The notes beneath the pieces were generated by a model, which was not told the DNA's origin, searched no databases, and worked only from the letters and a program-made list of their open reading frames with translations. A program made the position numbers and the translations under genes. Positions 47,525 through 56,793 of a stretch of DNA of 64,000 bases are shown piece by piece (position 1 is the stretch's first letter; every line of letters starts with the position of its first letter). Origin of the DNA: an uncultured Acidobacteriia bacterium (GTDB lineage: Bacteria; Acidobacteriota; Terriglobia; Bryobacterales; Bryobacteraceae); NCBI GenBank assembly GCA_903907865.1, contig CAIVPR010000114.1, forward strand, positions 62,001-126,000, written 5' to 3'.

Positions 47525-50500
47525 ATGCCCAGTCGCAAGTACACATTTTTCGCCCTGTTCGCAGCTCTGATCCTGCCCGTCGGTACTTTCGCCCAAGAAT
47601 TCCGCGGCACCTTGACCGGCAAAGTGACCGATCCATCCGGTGCCAGCGTGGCCAAGGCCGCCGTAGTGGTCATCAAGAGTGACACCAACAGCAAATTCGA
47701 GACCGTCACCAATACGGAAGGCCTCTACACCTTCCCGCTCCTGACTCCGGGCTCCTACCAGTTGACTGTGGAGTCCGGCGGCTTCAAGAAGTATTCCCAA
47801 ACAGGGATCCAGGTCGGCTCCGATACCCGCGTTGGCCAGGACGTGACGCTAAGCGTCGGCAGCGCCTCCGAATCCATCACTGTCACATCCGACGCGCCGC
47901 AGCTCGAAAGCGTTAGCGCCTCCGCCGGCCAGGTGATCACGACTCACGAGGTCGAGAGCCTGCCCGTGAATGGTCGAGCGCCGATGGATTTGGCGATCCT
48001 CGGCTACGGCGTCGTCAACACCGGTACCCGCGACCAGAACCGCCCGTTCGAAAACAGCGGCTTCTCGGCGTTCGCGATGGGCGGTGCGGCGACGGGCGCG
48101 AACGGCGCGACGCTCGACGGCGTTCCCAACGTCGGGACTATCGGCACCACCAGCACCCGCGTTTCGTTTAGCCCGCCGGTCGATTCGGTGGTGGACGTCA
48201 AGGTGGAAGCGTTCAACGTGGACGCCTCCTATGGCGGTTTTGGCGGCGGCACGGTGGAAATCACCACCAAGGGGGGCACCAACCAGTTGCACGGCTCGGC
48301 ATCGGAGTTCAACCAGGTTTCGGCGCTCGCGGCGACCCCGTTCTTCATCAACGCGAATCCCAACGCCCAAGGGAAGGTCCAGAAGCCGCCGTACCGGCAG
48401 AATTTGTGGAGCGGCACCATCGGCGGACCGGTGGTTCTGCCGAAAATCTTCAACGGCAAGGACAAGGTCTTCTTCTTCTTCGCGTACGAGGGTTTCAAGG
48501 ACGCCTACGCGACTCCGACGAATTTCACGGTTCCCACTGCGGCCGAAGCGGGCGGCGATTTCTCGCGCCTGCTGTCTCTCAACAACGGCTCGAAGAATTA
48601 CACCCTCTACGATCCTTCCACCGCCGTTCTCAACGGCTCCACGATCTCCCGCACGGCATTTCCGAAGAACATCATCCCGCAGAGCCGTCTGAATCCCATC
48701 GCGACCAAGTTTCTCTCCACCTACACGCCCCTGCCCAACACCAACGGCGTTTACGACGACACCAACAACTACATCTCGCCCGAGAACACGATCGACGACT
48801 ACCACTCTTTCTCCGGCCGCGGCGATGTCAACCTTGGATCGAGTAACAAGCTGACGGTTAGCGGACGCCAGAGCAACTGGTGCCAGACGGGCCCCAGCGA
48901 CATCATCCTGAATCTTGCCTACGCGCAGCACCCCATCTGCCGCGACCTCTGGGGCGGCATGGTGGACGCCGTCCACGTGTTTTCCCCGACCTTCTTCGCC
49001 GACCTGCGTATCGGCGGCAACCGCTACGACCAGTATTCTTTCCAACCTAGCAAGGGCTACGACGCGACCCAGCTGGGCTTCCCGGGCTACATCAACACCA
49101 GTTCGACGCATCCGATCTTCCCGCTCTTCACCTTTTCCGACGGCTATGCGGGTAACGCGGGACCGTCCAGCAGCTACATCAACCAGCCCTACAACACCTA
49201 CCAGCTGTTCAATAGCTACACAAAGGTTTGGGGCACGCACACGCTGAAATTCGGCGGTGCCGCGATGCTGCAGGACTTCACCAGCGTCAGCTGGTTCAAC
49301 GCATCGGGCAGCTACACGTTCGATACCGGGTCCTGGGTCAAGGCGACCAGTTCTGCCACCGCACCCACCCTCGGCGGTTCTGTCGCGCAATTTCTGCTGG
49401 GACTGCCCACAAGCGGCACATTCGATATCAACGCGACTTCCAAGAACGATTCCTGGTACAACTCGCTCTTCGTGAACGACGACTGGCATGTCCGTCCGAA
49501 CTTGACGCTCAACATGGGCCTCCGTTGGGAAAACGGCTCGCCGAACACCGAAAGCCACAACCGGCAGATCGTCGGTTTCGACCCCAAGGCGGCGAATGCT
49601 GTCGCTGTCGCCGCGCAGGCCGCCTACACCGCCAAGCCGCAGCCGCAGTTGGCCGCCAGCGCCTTCAAGGCCACGGGCGGACTGCTCTTCGCGACTCCCG
49701 ACCATCGCGGTGCCTATGCGACGCCGAACCTCTCGTTTGCACCCCGCTTCGGCCTGAGCTGGTCGCCGGAAGCAATGAAGAACAAGACCGTGGTCCGCGC
49801 GGGCACGGGTGTCTTCTACTACAACTACGGTGTCCTGACGGCCCAGCAACCCGGTTTCACGCAGCAAAACGCCTACGTGGCGACCAACAACAGCTACCTG
49901 ACCCCGGCCACGACGCTTAGCAATCCGTTTCCGAACGGGATCGCGCAGCCTGTCGGAGCGTCGCAGGGCGTGAACACGTTCCTTGGAAACAGTGTCACCT
50001 TCTACAACTCGAATCTGCAGAACCAGTACAGCCTGCGTTGGACACTCGACATCCAGCAGCAGTTGCCGTTCGGGACGGTGCTGGAAGTGGGATATATCGG
50101 AAACCACTCGGTCCATTTGACGACCAACTACAGCCTGACCGCGCTTCCGGCGCAATACCTGAGTACCTCGCCGACGCGCGACAACAACACCATCAACGCC
50201 TTGGCCGCCGTGGTGCCGAATCCACTTTCGGGCCTGCTGCCTGGCAGCAGCCTCAACGGCAGCACCACGTCGGTGTCGAATATCTTGCGTGGCTTCCCGG
50301 AATTTAGCGGCGTCACAGAAAACACTCTGAACAACGGCGGGTCCTACTACCACTCGATGAACATCAAGATCCAGAAGCGCTTGGCGACGGGGTTGCAGTT
50401 CGTTCTGAACTACGACTACTCGCGGCTGATGGAGCATGTCAGCTACCTCAACAGCGGGTCGCCGATTTTGGAGAAACGCGTGTCTTCGTATGATCGGCCC

Positions 50501-51013
50501 AACAGTTTCGTGCTCAGCGGCACCTACGACCTGCCTTTCGGCAACGGCAAGCAGTTCCTGAACAAGCTGCCGTACGTGGCCGACGCGGTGTTGGGAGGCT
50601 GGTCTCTGGCCTCGATCTACACGCTGCACGCCGGCGCGCCGTTGGCGTGGGGCAACCTGATCTACAACGGCGGGCCGCTCAACTACAATGCGGAGAACGT
50701 GAACCACGCGTTCGATACGACGCAGTTCAACACGGTGTCGAGCCAGCAGTTGGCGTCCAACTTCCGGACGTTCCCATCGCAGTTCAGCAACCTGCGGGTG
50801 GACCACACCAACAACGTGAACATCACGCTGACGAAGACGTTCAAGGTGGGCGAGAAGGTGCGTGTGCAGTTCCGGGCGGAGTCGTTCAATCTGACGAACA
50901 AGCCGCTGTTCGCGACGCCGAACCTGACGGCGACGAGTTCGGCGTTCGGGACAATCACGAGCCAGACGAACAATCCGCGGTACATCCAGTTCGGGGCCCG
51001 GTTGACGTTCTAG
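47525..51013 (+). CDS. Oar-like TonB-dependent receptor with carboxypeptidase-regulatory domain (2)
   Basis: A 1162-residue protein. Signal peptide (FFALFAALILPVGTFAQ), CarboxypepD_reg domain at about 20-110 (FRGTLTGKVTDPSGASVAKAAVVV), a plug region with VESLPVNGRAPMDLAILGYG, and a barrel ending QFGARLTF. Same architecture as the receptor at 6.5 kb but clearly diverged. It is divergent from the PIG-L gene, so the two may be regulated together for glycan uptake and deacetylation; that is inference. ATG at 47525 has only a weak purine-rich stretch upstream. Confidence 0.9.
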   Translation: MPSRKYTFFALFAALILPVGTFAQEFRGTLTGKVTDPSGASVAKAAVVVIKSDTNSKFETVTNTEGLYTFPLLTPGSYQLTVESGGFKKYSQTGIQVGSDTRVGQDVTLSVGSASESITVTSDAPQLESVSASAGQVITTHEVESLPVNGRAPMDLAILGYGVVNTGTRDQNRPFENSGFSAFAMGGAATGANGATLDGVPNVGTIGTTSTRVSFSPPVDSVVDVKVEAFNVDASYGGFGGGTVEITTKGGTNQLHGSASEFNQVSALAATPFFINANPNAQGKVQKPPYRQNLWSGTIGGPVVLPKIFNGKDKVFFFFAYEGFKDAYATPTNFTVPTAAEAGGDFSRLLSLNNGSKNYTLYDPSTAVLNGSTISRTAFPKNIIPQSRLNPIATKFLSTYTPLPNTNGVYDDTNNYISPENTIDDYHSFSGRGDVNLGSSNKLTVSGRQSNWCQTGPSDIILNLAYAQHPICRDLWGGMVDAVHVFSPTFFADLRIGGNRYDQYSFQPSKGYDATQLGFPGYINTSSTHPIFPLFTFSDGYAGNAGPSSSYINQPYNTYQLFNSYTKVWGTHTLKFGGAAMLQDFTSVSWFNASGSYTFDTGSWVKATSSATAPTLGGSVAQFLLGLPTSGTFDINATSKNDSWYNSLFVNDDWHVRPNLTLNMGLRWENGSPNTESHNRQIVGFDPKAANAVAVAAQAAYTAKPQPQLAASAFKATGGLLFATPDHRGAYATPNLSFAPRFGLSWSPEAMKNKTVVRAGTGVFYYNYGVLTAQQPGFTQQNAYVATNNSYLTPATTLSNPFPNGIAQPVGASQGVNTFLGNSVTFYNSNLQNQYSLRWTLDIQQQLPFGTVLEVGYIGNHSVHLTTNYSLTALPAQYLSTSPTRDNNTINALAAVVPNPLSGLLPGSSLNGSTTSVSNILRGFPEFSGVTENTLNNGGSYYHSMNIKIQKRLATGLQFVLNYDYSRLMEHVSYLNSGSPILEKRVSSYDRPNSFVLSGTYDLPFGNGKQFLNKLPYVADAVLGGWSLASIYTLHAGAPLAWGNLIYNGGPLNYNAENVNHAFDTTQFNTVSSQQLASNFRTFPSQFSNLRVDHTNNVNITLTKTFKVGEKVRVQFRAESFNLTNKPLFATPNLTATSSAFGTITSQTNNPRYIQFGARLTF

Positions 51014-51025
51014 GGCGTGCCTAAG

Positions 51026-51670
51026 CTAGGAGTGGAGTATCTGTTCTATGCTCCGGGCCTGAAGCAACTGGAGTCCTGTTTCTATCCGTCGTTCTTCTTT
51101 CATCGCCACCAAGCGTCGGCGCACCGTGGGAGGTACCGTGCCGAAGCGGACGTCCATTTGAGCCATGATCAGATCCACTTGGCACCGGGCATCGGCCAAT
51201 GCTTCTCCTTTTGCCAGTCCTTCGCGGTAGGGCGGACCGAAAATGGCGTTTTTGAGGATTTCCCGCTCGCTCAACATTCCAGGTACCTTGACGGCCTTTC
51301 GCTTACGGGGTGCCCGTGCAGGGCCCAAAAGGGATAGAAAGTCTTCGACGCGCTTGCAATCGAGGAACCGTGCTCCCAGTTTCGTCAGTTCCGCCGAGTT
51401 CATCGACGATAAGCGCTCCCCGATCTCAGGTGACACGGGGCCAAAACGCACCTCCAACATGCGGGCCAGGAGCTTCACCTGGCCTTTGACGGAGCCCCTG
51501 GCCACACCCTTCGCCAGCCCTTCCCGATACGGAGGGCCGTAGAGCCCGTCCGCCAGTTTGTTCAGGTACCGGGAACCAATGCGGACCGCGAAGAATTTCG
51601 GCTCTGGCGATTCGGAAACAGTGCGCAGGGCAGATTGCCTAGACAAACAAGTCCTCAATGCGCTGGACAT
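51026..51670 (-). CDS. Tandem C-terminal modules of the Rpn-like family without a nuclease domain
   Basis: A 214-residue frame made of two C-terminal modules. The first has LYGPPYREGLAKG, a linker, and LLARMLEVRFGPVSPEIGERLSSMNSAELTKLG..FLDCKRVEDF. The second, from Met132 (ATG 51277), reads MLSEREILKNAIFGPPYREG...LIMAQMDVRFGTVPPTVRRRL. The nuclease half is absent. The first residues overlap the stop of the upstream Rpn gene out of frame and have no ribosome site, so translation may start at 51277 (83 aa, weak AAGG upstream). It is either a decaying duplication or free-standing short Rpn products. Confidence 0.5.
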   Translation of the reverse strand: MSSALRTCLSRQSALRTVSESPEPKFFAVRIGSRYLNKLADGLYGPPYREGLAKGVARGSVKGQVKLLARMLEVRFGPVSPEIGERLSSMNSAELTKLGARFLDCKRVEDFLSLLGPARAPRKRKAVKVPGMLSEREILKNAIFGPPYREGLAKGEALADARCQVDLIMAQMDVRFGTVPPTVRRRLVAMKEERRIETGLQLLQARSIEQILHS

Positions 51671-51911
51671 CCATGAAGCGCATGCCCAACTCGGTCAGTT
51701 CACTGGATTTCATCGACGCCAACCGTTTTCGGGTCTTGGTTGGCACCATGCCGAAGCGCTTCTGCAACAGCTTTAGAAGCATTTCCATCTGTCCTTTGAC
51801 CATGCCCCGCTCCTCGCCCGCGGCAAGGCCCTCGGCAAGGCCCTTCTCTTTACCCTCCCGATAGGGCGGTCCGAACATGGCGTTCTTCAAGATCTCCCGT
51901 TCGCTCAGCAT
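51639..51911 (-). other. Possible intragenic start: C-terminal module of Rpn-like protein 2
   Basis: In-frame ATG at 51911 with CAGGAG at 51921-51926, 9 bases upstream. A start here gives a 90-residue product equal to the C-terminal module. The position matches the intragenic start of the paralogue at 43971 exactly, within the same MLSEREILKN block. Confidence 0.4.
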
Positions 51912-52490
51912 CTTCTTAGACTCCTGTTCCACTTCGTCCACCAACTGCCGCAAGCCCGCTAGCATGGACAATTCCATCAACGCTTCGGCACGCTCGTCGT
52001 CGCGTGGCCTGTCCGCGATCTTCTCGACGATCCGCCGCACCGCGCCCGCCTGCTCGCCGAGTTTCGTCAGGACCGCAACTATATTATCGCCAAGATTGGG
52101 GCTGGCGAGCAACGCTTCGCCATCGAGATCCCGGATGTCGACGACGTCCCACTGGAGGACGTTCTTTCCGTCGTCGTACCGGTCTGGCGGCGGTTTCCTC
52201 GCGCGCCCGATGTACAGCACGATCTGCCTCGGCATCCGCTTGTAGCGGTTGGCAGTGGCATATTGGTACTCACCGATGCGGAACCCGAGGTGGGGCTGGT
52301 CGCGGGTCTGGATCTCGATGCCGATCAACTTTCGGTCCGGCGTTTCGCCGAGCAGGTCGCGGCGGGTGTTGCGGACCTTGGGCGATTCCACGTTCAGCCA
52401 TCGGAGGGCCGGAGTTCCGGTCAGCGCTTCCAGCAGGAGGCTGCCGGGCTTGGTCAAGAGGTTCTTCAGTGTGACGTCGTAGTCTTGCAT
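51639..52490 (-). CDS. Rpn/PD-(D/E)XK nuclease-like protein with DUF4351 C-terminal module (2)
   Basis: A 283-residue paralogue of the protein at 43.7 kb, similar throughout: MQDYDVTLKNLLTKPGSLLL, TRRDLLGETPDRKLIGIEIQT (Glu-x-Gln, typical of the nuclease core) and GEYQYATANRYKRMPRQIVLYIG. The C-terminal module starts at Met194 (MLSEREILKNAMFGPPYREG) and ends in DUF4351 (LLKLLQKRFGMVPTKTRKRL). Its ATG leader (CACTATCCCAGTAGG) resembles the other copy, so the duplication included regulatory sequence. It is followed by a locus of C-terminal modules only. Confidence 0.8.
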   Translation of the reverse strand: MQDYDVTLKNLLTKPGSLLLEALTGTPALRWLNVESPKVRNTRRDLLGETPDRKLIGIEIQTRDQPHLGFRIGEYQYATANRYKRMPRQIVLYIGRARKPPPDRYDDGKNVLQWDVVDIRDLDGEALLASPNLGDNIVAVLTKLGEQAGAVRRIVEKIADRPRDDERAEALMELSMLAGLRQLVDEVEQESKKMLSEREILKNAMFGPPYREGKEKGLAEGLAAGEERGMVKGQMEMLLKLLQKRFGMVPTKTRKRLASMKSSELTELGMRFMDVQRIEDLFV

Positions 52491-52549
52491 GTCCGCCTAC
52501 TGGGATAGTGGGCGGACGGGGCGATTTTTCTCAAGGCAAAAATAGGCGG

Positions 52550-53503
52550 TCAGTGACCTGTATGGCCCCAGCGGTAGCGCCTCAAAACCACAGCAACCGG
52601 CCTTCCCTCGCTGTAGCCGTCGAGCAACAGCTTCTCGCCTTCGACCCGGTAGGTGCCCTGTACCTGGTCCCGATTCCCCGCCACGGGCACGCCGGAGATT
52701 TGGAAGGTGTGCTTGGATTTATCCACTTGGTACTTTCCGGTCTCCTTGATGGATCCGGATTCCAGTATGCAACGCTGGTTGAAATCGAAATAGAGGATGG
52801 CACCCGTCCCTTGTGAAACGGGCACGTCGCCGATCCGCACTGATTCCACCGACCACGTTCCAGACCGGTTGATCTGGCGTTCGCCTATGAAGTCCGTATA
52901 GGGGAACAGAACCATCTCCAATTGTCCCCGGAAGTCCTTCAGGAACAACCCGATGACGACTGCGGGGACCAGGAACGCCACCACCTTCCCCGCGGTCCTC
53001 AACCTTCCGCCGACGACAGGCTCCGGCCTCTCCATCAATCGCGAAAGGAACCCGAGGTATAACGGCAAGTCGTAGAGGAGCAGAAACACGTTCAATCCCA
53101 GCAACACGCTGCTAATCATCTGAGTACCCGGCCACAGGTCGAGGAAGAAGTTGAACATCACCACGTTGGCCGCTACGGGAAACAGCAGCAGCGCGCCAAG
53201 ACGGCGCGTGCGGGAGAACATCAACAGGATTGCGGGGACTGTCTCGAAGGCTCCCAACAGGATTTGGAAGACCGGCGAATATCCGAGGAACGCCCACGTG
53301 AGCGACGTGCCTGGAATCTCTCCCAACGGCTTCGCATAAACCGACGCTGGCAATTGGAACTGGAGGTCGAACAGCTTGGACATGCCGTAGGGCAGCATTC
53401 CCAGTCCGAGCGCGAATCGGGCCAACGTCATCGCCGCATATGCAATGCGTGGCAACCATGGCCGCCCGGCTGCGGTCGGCGCGGGGCTGTCGGAGGCAAT
53501 CAT
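52550..53503 (-). CDS. DoxX-like membrane protein with C-terminal beta domain
   Basis: A 317-residue protein. Residues about 20-190 hold four to five helices in DoxX style: ARFALGLGMLPYGMSKLFDLQF, FQILLGAFETVPAILLMFSRTRRLGALLLFPVAANVVMFNFF and a further pair. After a last helix near 175 comes a soluble ~110-residue region (GTWSVESVRIGDVPVSQGTG...LLDGYSEGRPVAVVLRR) that looks like a lipocalin-like beta domain. Function unknown. It starts 42 bases after cdsA on the same strand. Confidence 0.78.
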   Translation of the reverse strand: MIASDSPAPTAAGRPWLPRIAYAAMTLARFALGLGMLPYGMSKLFDLQFQLPASVYAKPLGEIPGTSLTWAFLGYSPVFQILLGAFETVPAILLMFSRTRRLGALLLFPVAANVVMFNFFLDLWPGTQMISSVLLGLNVFLLLYDLPLYLGFLSRLMERPEPVVGGRLRTAGKVVAFLVPAVVIGLFLKDFRGQLEMVLFPYTDFIGERQINRSGTWSVESVRIGDVPVSQGTGAILYFDFNQRCILESGSIKETGKYQVDKSKHTFQISGVPVAGNRDQVQGTYRVEGEKLLLDGYSEGRPVAVVLRRYRWGHTGH

Positions 53504-53545
53504 CCAAACGACGATACCACAAGTTTCAGGTGCCGAAGCTTGGTG

Positions 53546-54331
53546 TTAGAACTTTTCGAGTGCGCCCAGCAGTGTATAGATCACGGGCATCGCGAACAGG
53601 GTACTGTCGACCCGGTCCAGCATGCCGCCGTGGCCGGGCAGCAGATTCCCGCTATCCTTGACGCCACAGACGCGCTTGACTGCTGATTCCGCGAGGTCGC
53701 CGATCTGTCCGGCGATATTGGCCGCAATAGCCAGCAGGGCACCTTTCCAAATGGGGAAGCCGGGGATCGCCCAGGGTAGGTACAGCAACCCGAACAGCAT
53801 GGCGGCCACCAGTGATGCCGCCGCGCCCTCGCGCGTCTTGCCCGGACTCACCCTCGGGGCCAGCTTGTTCTTCCCGAACTTGCGGCCGACGTAATACGCG
53901 CCCGTGTCCCCCGCCCAATTCACGAGGAGTGCGAACATCAGAAACTGATGTCCGGCACCCGCCAGTGGCCGGTCCAAATCATGCAACAGGATCGCCGACT
54001 TCCACCCTCCGAATACATAGAGGATTCCGAGTGTCAGTGCACCCGCGCGCCGCACACCCATCTCCAAATCGAGATCCGAAAACAGCGGCACCGTCATCGA
54101 CGCAAGGACGGAAAGAAACAACACCATCGTCGTCTCGGCGGGCGGGGCGATGAGGACCAGCAATCCCGCCACCAACGCCAGTGGGCCGAACGTCTGCGTC
54201 ATCCGTGAGTATTCGATGGAGCACAGAACCGCCACCACCGCCACGATGGCCATAAAAAGGGCTGACGGGGCATACAGTACGGTATAGACCGTCACTGGGA
54301 CAAGCAACAGGGCCGTCAGGATGCGCTTCAT
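53546..54331 (-). CDS. cdsA: Phosphatidate cytidylyltransferase
   Basis: Makes CDP-diacylglycerol from CTP and phosphatidate, at the root of phospholipid synthesis. 261 residues with about seven membrane helices. The C-terminal signature is intact: RVSPGKTREGAAASLVAAML, GQIGDLAESAVKRVCGVKDSGNLLPGHGGMLDRVDS, which carries the metal Asp residues. The start ATG at 54331 overlaps the uppS stop (ATGA). This uppS-cdsA order is widely conserved; dxr and rseP, which often follow, are absent here. Confidence 0.95.
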   Translation of the reverse strand: MKRILTALLLVPVTVYTVLYAPSALFMAIVAVVAVLCSIEYSRMTQTFGPLALVAGLLVLIAPPAETTMVLFLSVLASMTVPLFSDLDLEMGVRRAGALTLGILYVFGGWKSAILLHDLDRPLAGAGHQFLMFALLVNWAGDTGAYYVGRKFGKNKLAPRVSPGKTREGAAASLVAAMLFGLLYLPWAIPGFPIWKGALLAIAANIAGQIGDLAESAVKRVCGVKDSGNLLPGHGGMLDRVDSTLFAMPVIYTLLGALEKF

Positions 54332-55179
54332 CTCAGGGAAAGTTCCAGTTCCTCGTCGCCAACTTCCTCGGTCAACGCGGGAATCTGGGGCTCGGGGTCG
54401 GGAAGGGAATTGGACAACCCGCCGAATCGCCGTTCGCGCTTTTGGAAATCTTGGACGGCGTAGAGAAGTTGCATGGTGTCGAAGTCCGGCCACAGAGTGT
54501 CGGTGACGTAGAGTTCGGCGTAGGCGATCTGCCACAGCAGGAAGTTCGAGATCCGCATCTCGCCCGAGGTGCGGATGAGGAGGTCCGGCTCCGGGGAACC
54601 GGCGGTCTGGAGGCGGCGCGACACCATCTTTTCGTCCACCACGAGCCGCGACAGATTGCCGTCGATGCGGGCCTCGTCCAGGATGGTGTTGATCGCGTCC
54701 ACCATCTCGTTGCGGGCGCTGTAGTTGATCGCCAAGTTCAGCCGCATACCCTTGTTGCGGGACGTGGCGCGTTCGGTGGAGCGCAGTTCCTCGTAGGCGC
54801 GAGGAGGCAGCGCTTCGACGCGGCCAATGGACTGCAACCGGACGTCGTTGCGCATCAAGTCCGCCAGGTCGTTGCGCAGGTAGAACCGCAGCAAGCGCCA
54901 CAGCATGTCGACTTCGGCTCGGGGGCGCTTCCAGTTTTCGGCGGAAAAAGCGTAGAGGGTCAGCGCTTGGATGCCCAGATCGGAACAGGCCTCGACGATG
55001 TCGCGCACCCGCTGGACTCCCGCTCGATGTCCCGCGAACCGCGGCAAGCCGCGCTGTTTGGCCCAGCGGCCGTTGCCGTCCATGATGATCGCAATGTGCG
55101 CGGGGATCTTGGACTGGTCCAGGCTGAGTGCCAGCCTGCGCTCCTTGCTATCAATCGGCAGCTTGTCCAAGAGCTTCAT
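54328..55179 (-). CDS. uppS: Isoprenyl (undecaprenyl-diphosphate) transferase
   Basis: A cis-prenyltransferase making the C55 lipid carrier for peptidoglycan and LPS glycans. 283 residues: IAIIMDGNGRWAKQRGLPR with the catalytic Asp, GHRAGVQRVRDIVEAC, LTLYAFSAENWKRP, NLAINYSARNEMVDAI and PDLLIRTSGEMRISNFLLWQIAYAEL. C-terminal tail of about 30 residues is acidic (EEVGDEELELSLR). It heads the uppS-cdsA pair. Its start is about 100 bases from the divergent O-antigen ligase. Confidence 0.96.
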   Translation of the reverse strand: MKLLDKLPIDSKERRLALSLDQSKIPAHIAIIMDGNGRWAKQRGLPRFAGHRAGVQRVRDIVEACSDLGIQALTLYAFSAENWKRPRAEVDMLWRLLRFYLRNDLADLMRNDVRLQSIGRVEALPPRAYEELRSTERATSRNKGMRLNLAINYSARNEMVDAINTILDEARIDGNLSRLVVDEKMVSRRLQTAGSPEPDLLIRTSGEMRISNFLLWQIAYAELYVTDTLWPDFDTMQLLYAVQDFQKRERRFGGLSNSLPDPEPQIPALTEEVGDEELELSLR

Positions 55180-55276
55180 GGGGCGTCACTTCATCGTACA
55201 CCGTGGCGCAAAGCTCTGGCGGAAACAAAGTCCCGGAGCCGAGGGGTCGGGGAGCGGTATGGCATGCTAGGAGTCG

Positions 55277-56539
55277 TTGGTTCCTCCACCGTTCCTCAAG
55301 AAGCTCGCGTTGTGGTTGGCGTTCGCGTCGGCGGTCTCGATCCTGATCGGCGTGTCGGTCTCGCAGATCCTGCTCGCCTTGGCGCTGGGGGTTCTTTTGT
55401 TGTCGGGACTTCCGTTGCGCTGGCCGCCTATCGCGAAGCCGTTGGGCCTGTTCCTGATTTGGACGTTCGTCTCCCTCGCCTTCTCGCCCGACCCCCGCGC
55501 CGGCACTGACCAAGTCCGCAAGATGTTCGTGTTCCTCCTGCTGATGGTGGTCTATTCGACAATCCGCAAAGTCTCCGTAGCGAAGTGGCTGGTGCTCTCG
55601 TGGATGGCCCTGGGGACGTTGACGGCTGGAAAGGGTCTAATCCAGTACATAAAGGACATCGCCGCAGCCAAGGAGGCCCATGTCGACTTCTATCACTTCT
55701 ATGTGGTGGACCGCATCAGCGGCTTCATGAGCCACTGGATGACTTTTTCAGGTCAGCAACTGTTCGTCCTGCTGCCGCTCGGGGCCTTCTTGCTGTTCGC
55801 GCCGGACCTTCGGAAGCGGCTGTGGTTGGCGGTTCCCTGCGGCCTCGCAGTCGGGTTGGCGCTTGTCCTGAGCCAGACGCGGGGTATCTGGGCTGCCGCG
55901 GTGGTGGCGGGCGTCTACTTGATCTGGAGTTGGCGAAAGGTGGCCGTGCTGGCTGTTCCCGTCGTGCTGGGCCTGGGCCTGTTGGCCGCGCCCGAGGCGG
56001 TGAAGGTGCGGGTCCGCTCCATCACCAATCCGGACACCAAGACGGATTCGAATACCCACCGCGTCATCTGCTGGCGCACCGGCCGGGCGATGATTCAAGC
56101 GCATCCGCTGGTTGGCGTGGGCCCGGACGAGATCCGCAAGCCCGCTGTCTTCTTCGCCTACCTTCCGAAGGACATCGCGCAACCGCTGCCCGACGGTTTT
56201 TACGAGCATCTCCACAGCATTTACTTCCAGTACGCAGCCGAACGGGGCATCCCCGCGATGCTGTTCCTGGTCGGCGCAGTGCTGATGGCGTGGCGCGATT
56301 TCCAACGGGCGTTGGCCAAACTCCCCCCAGGCCGGTCCGACCGCCGCTTCCTCTTGCAAACGGCAATTGCCTGCATTATTGGGACCCTGGTGGGGGGCAT
56401 CGGCGAGTACAATCTCAACGACACCGAGGTGTTGACCATGTTCCTCGCCATCATGTGCTGCGGCTATGTCGCTGTAGAAGGTGCCGCAGCGTTGCGGATT
56501 CCCGCGCCGATTCCCACTCCGATCAACGCTGGCAGGTAG
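55277..56539 (+). CDS. O-antigen ligase family membrane protein
   Basis: A 420-residue polytopic protein with about ten helices (LALWLAFASAVSILIGVSVSQILLALALGV...). The Wzy/WaaL domain shows FVLLPLGAFLLFAPDLRKRL, LVLSQTRGIWAA, HRVICWRTGRAMIQAHPLVGVGPDEIRK and a large periplasmic loop with the conserved His in EHLHSIYFQYAAERG. It would join or polymerise lipid-linked glycans. TTG at 55277 has AGGAG a few bases upstream. Its divergent neighbour uppS makes the lipid carrier. Its 3' end overlaps the small convergent gene by 76 bases. Confidence 0.88.
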   Translation: MVPPPFLKKLALWLAFASAVSILIGVSVSQILLALALGVLLLSGLPLRWPPIAKPLGLFLIWTFVSLAFSPDPRAGTDQVRKMFVFLLLMVVYSTIRKVSVAKWLVLSWMALGTLTAGKGLIQYIKDIAAAKEAHVDFYHFYVVDRISGFMSHWMTFSGQQLFVLLPLGAFLLFAPDLRKRLWLAVPCGLAVGLALVLSQTRGIWAAAVVAGVYLIWSWRKVAVLAVPVVLGLGLLAAPEAVKVRVRSITNPDTKTDSNTHRVICWRTGRAMIQAHPLVGVGPDEIRKPAVFFAYLPKDIAQPLPDGFYEHLHSIYFQYAAERGIPAMLFLVGAVLMAWRDFQRALAKLPPGRSDRRFLLQTAIACIIGTLVGGIGEYNLNDTEVLTMFLAIMCCGYVAVEGAAALRIPAPIPTPINAGR

Positions 56540-56793
56540 GCAATGAAGGGCGCGTACGGGAAACCGGTACCCGTTGGCCAAGGTGCGGACAGAATTCCGT
56601 AGTGAACCAGGATCTCGGTGAACGGGACCGCGGAACCCACCGCAAGGGAAACGGCGAGCCAATCCTTGGGATAAAGGCCTGCCAGCAGCCCGGCCAGGAT
56701 CAGGACCGAGCCCAGCAGGATGGGCATCTCGTCGGTGTGGGTATCCAGATAGGCGAGCGAGGCGAAAGCTGCGGCAAGGAGAACGGGTCTCAT
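56464..56793 (-). CDS. Small membrane protein, unknown
   Basis: A 109-residue protein with about four hydrophobic segments: VLLAAAFASLAYL, MPILLGSVLILAGLLAGLY, WLAVSLAVGSAVPFTEILVHYG and FIAYLPALIGVGIGAGI. No family recognised. ATG at 56793 starts the first helix; the frame is open to 56829. It overlaps the end of the O-antigen ligase gene convergently, so one of the two ends could be slightly misplaced. The gap to the histidine kinase (56794-57006) holds nothing clear. Confidence 0.6.
   Translation of the reverse strand: MRPVLLAAAFASLAYLDTHTDEMPILLGSVLILAGLLAGLYPKDWLAVSLAVGSAVPFTEILVHYGILSAPWPTGTGFPYAPFIAYLPALIGVGIGAGIRNAAAPSTAT

Noticed and set aside
47849-50806. A 985-codon open frame on the minus strand opposite the second TonB receptor
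   Set aside because: It is the GC-rich shadow of the receptor gene: Arg/Val/His-rich, no family resemblance, and the plus-strand product is a clear TonB receptor.
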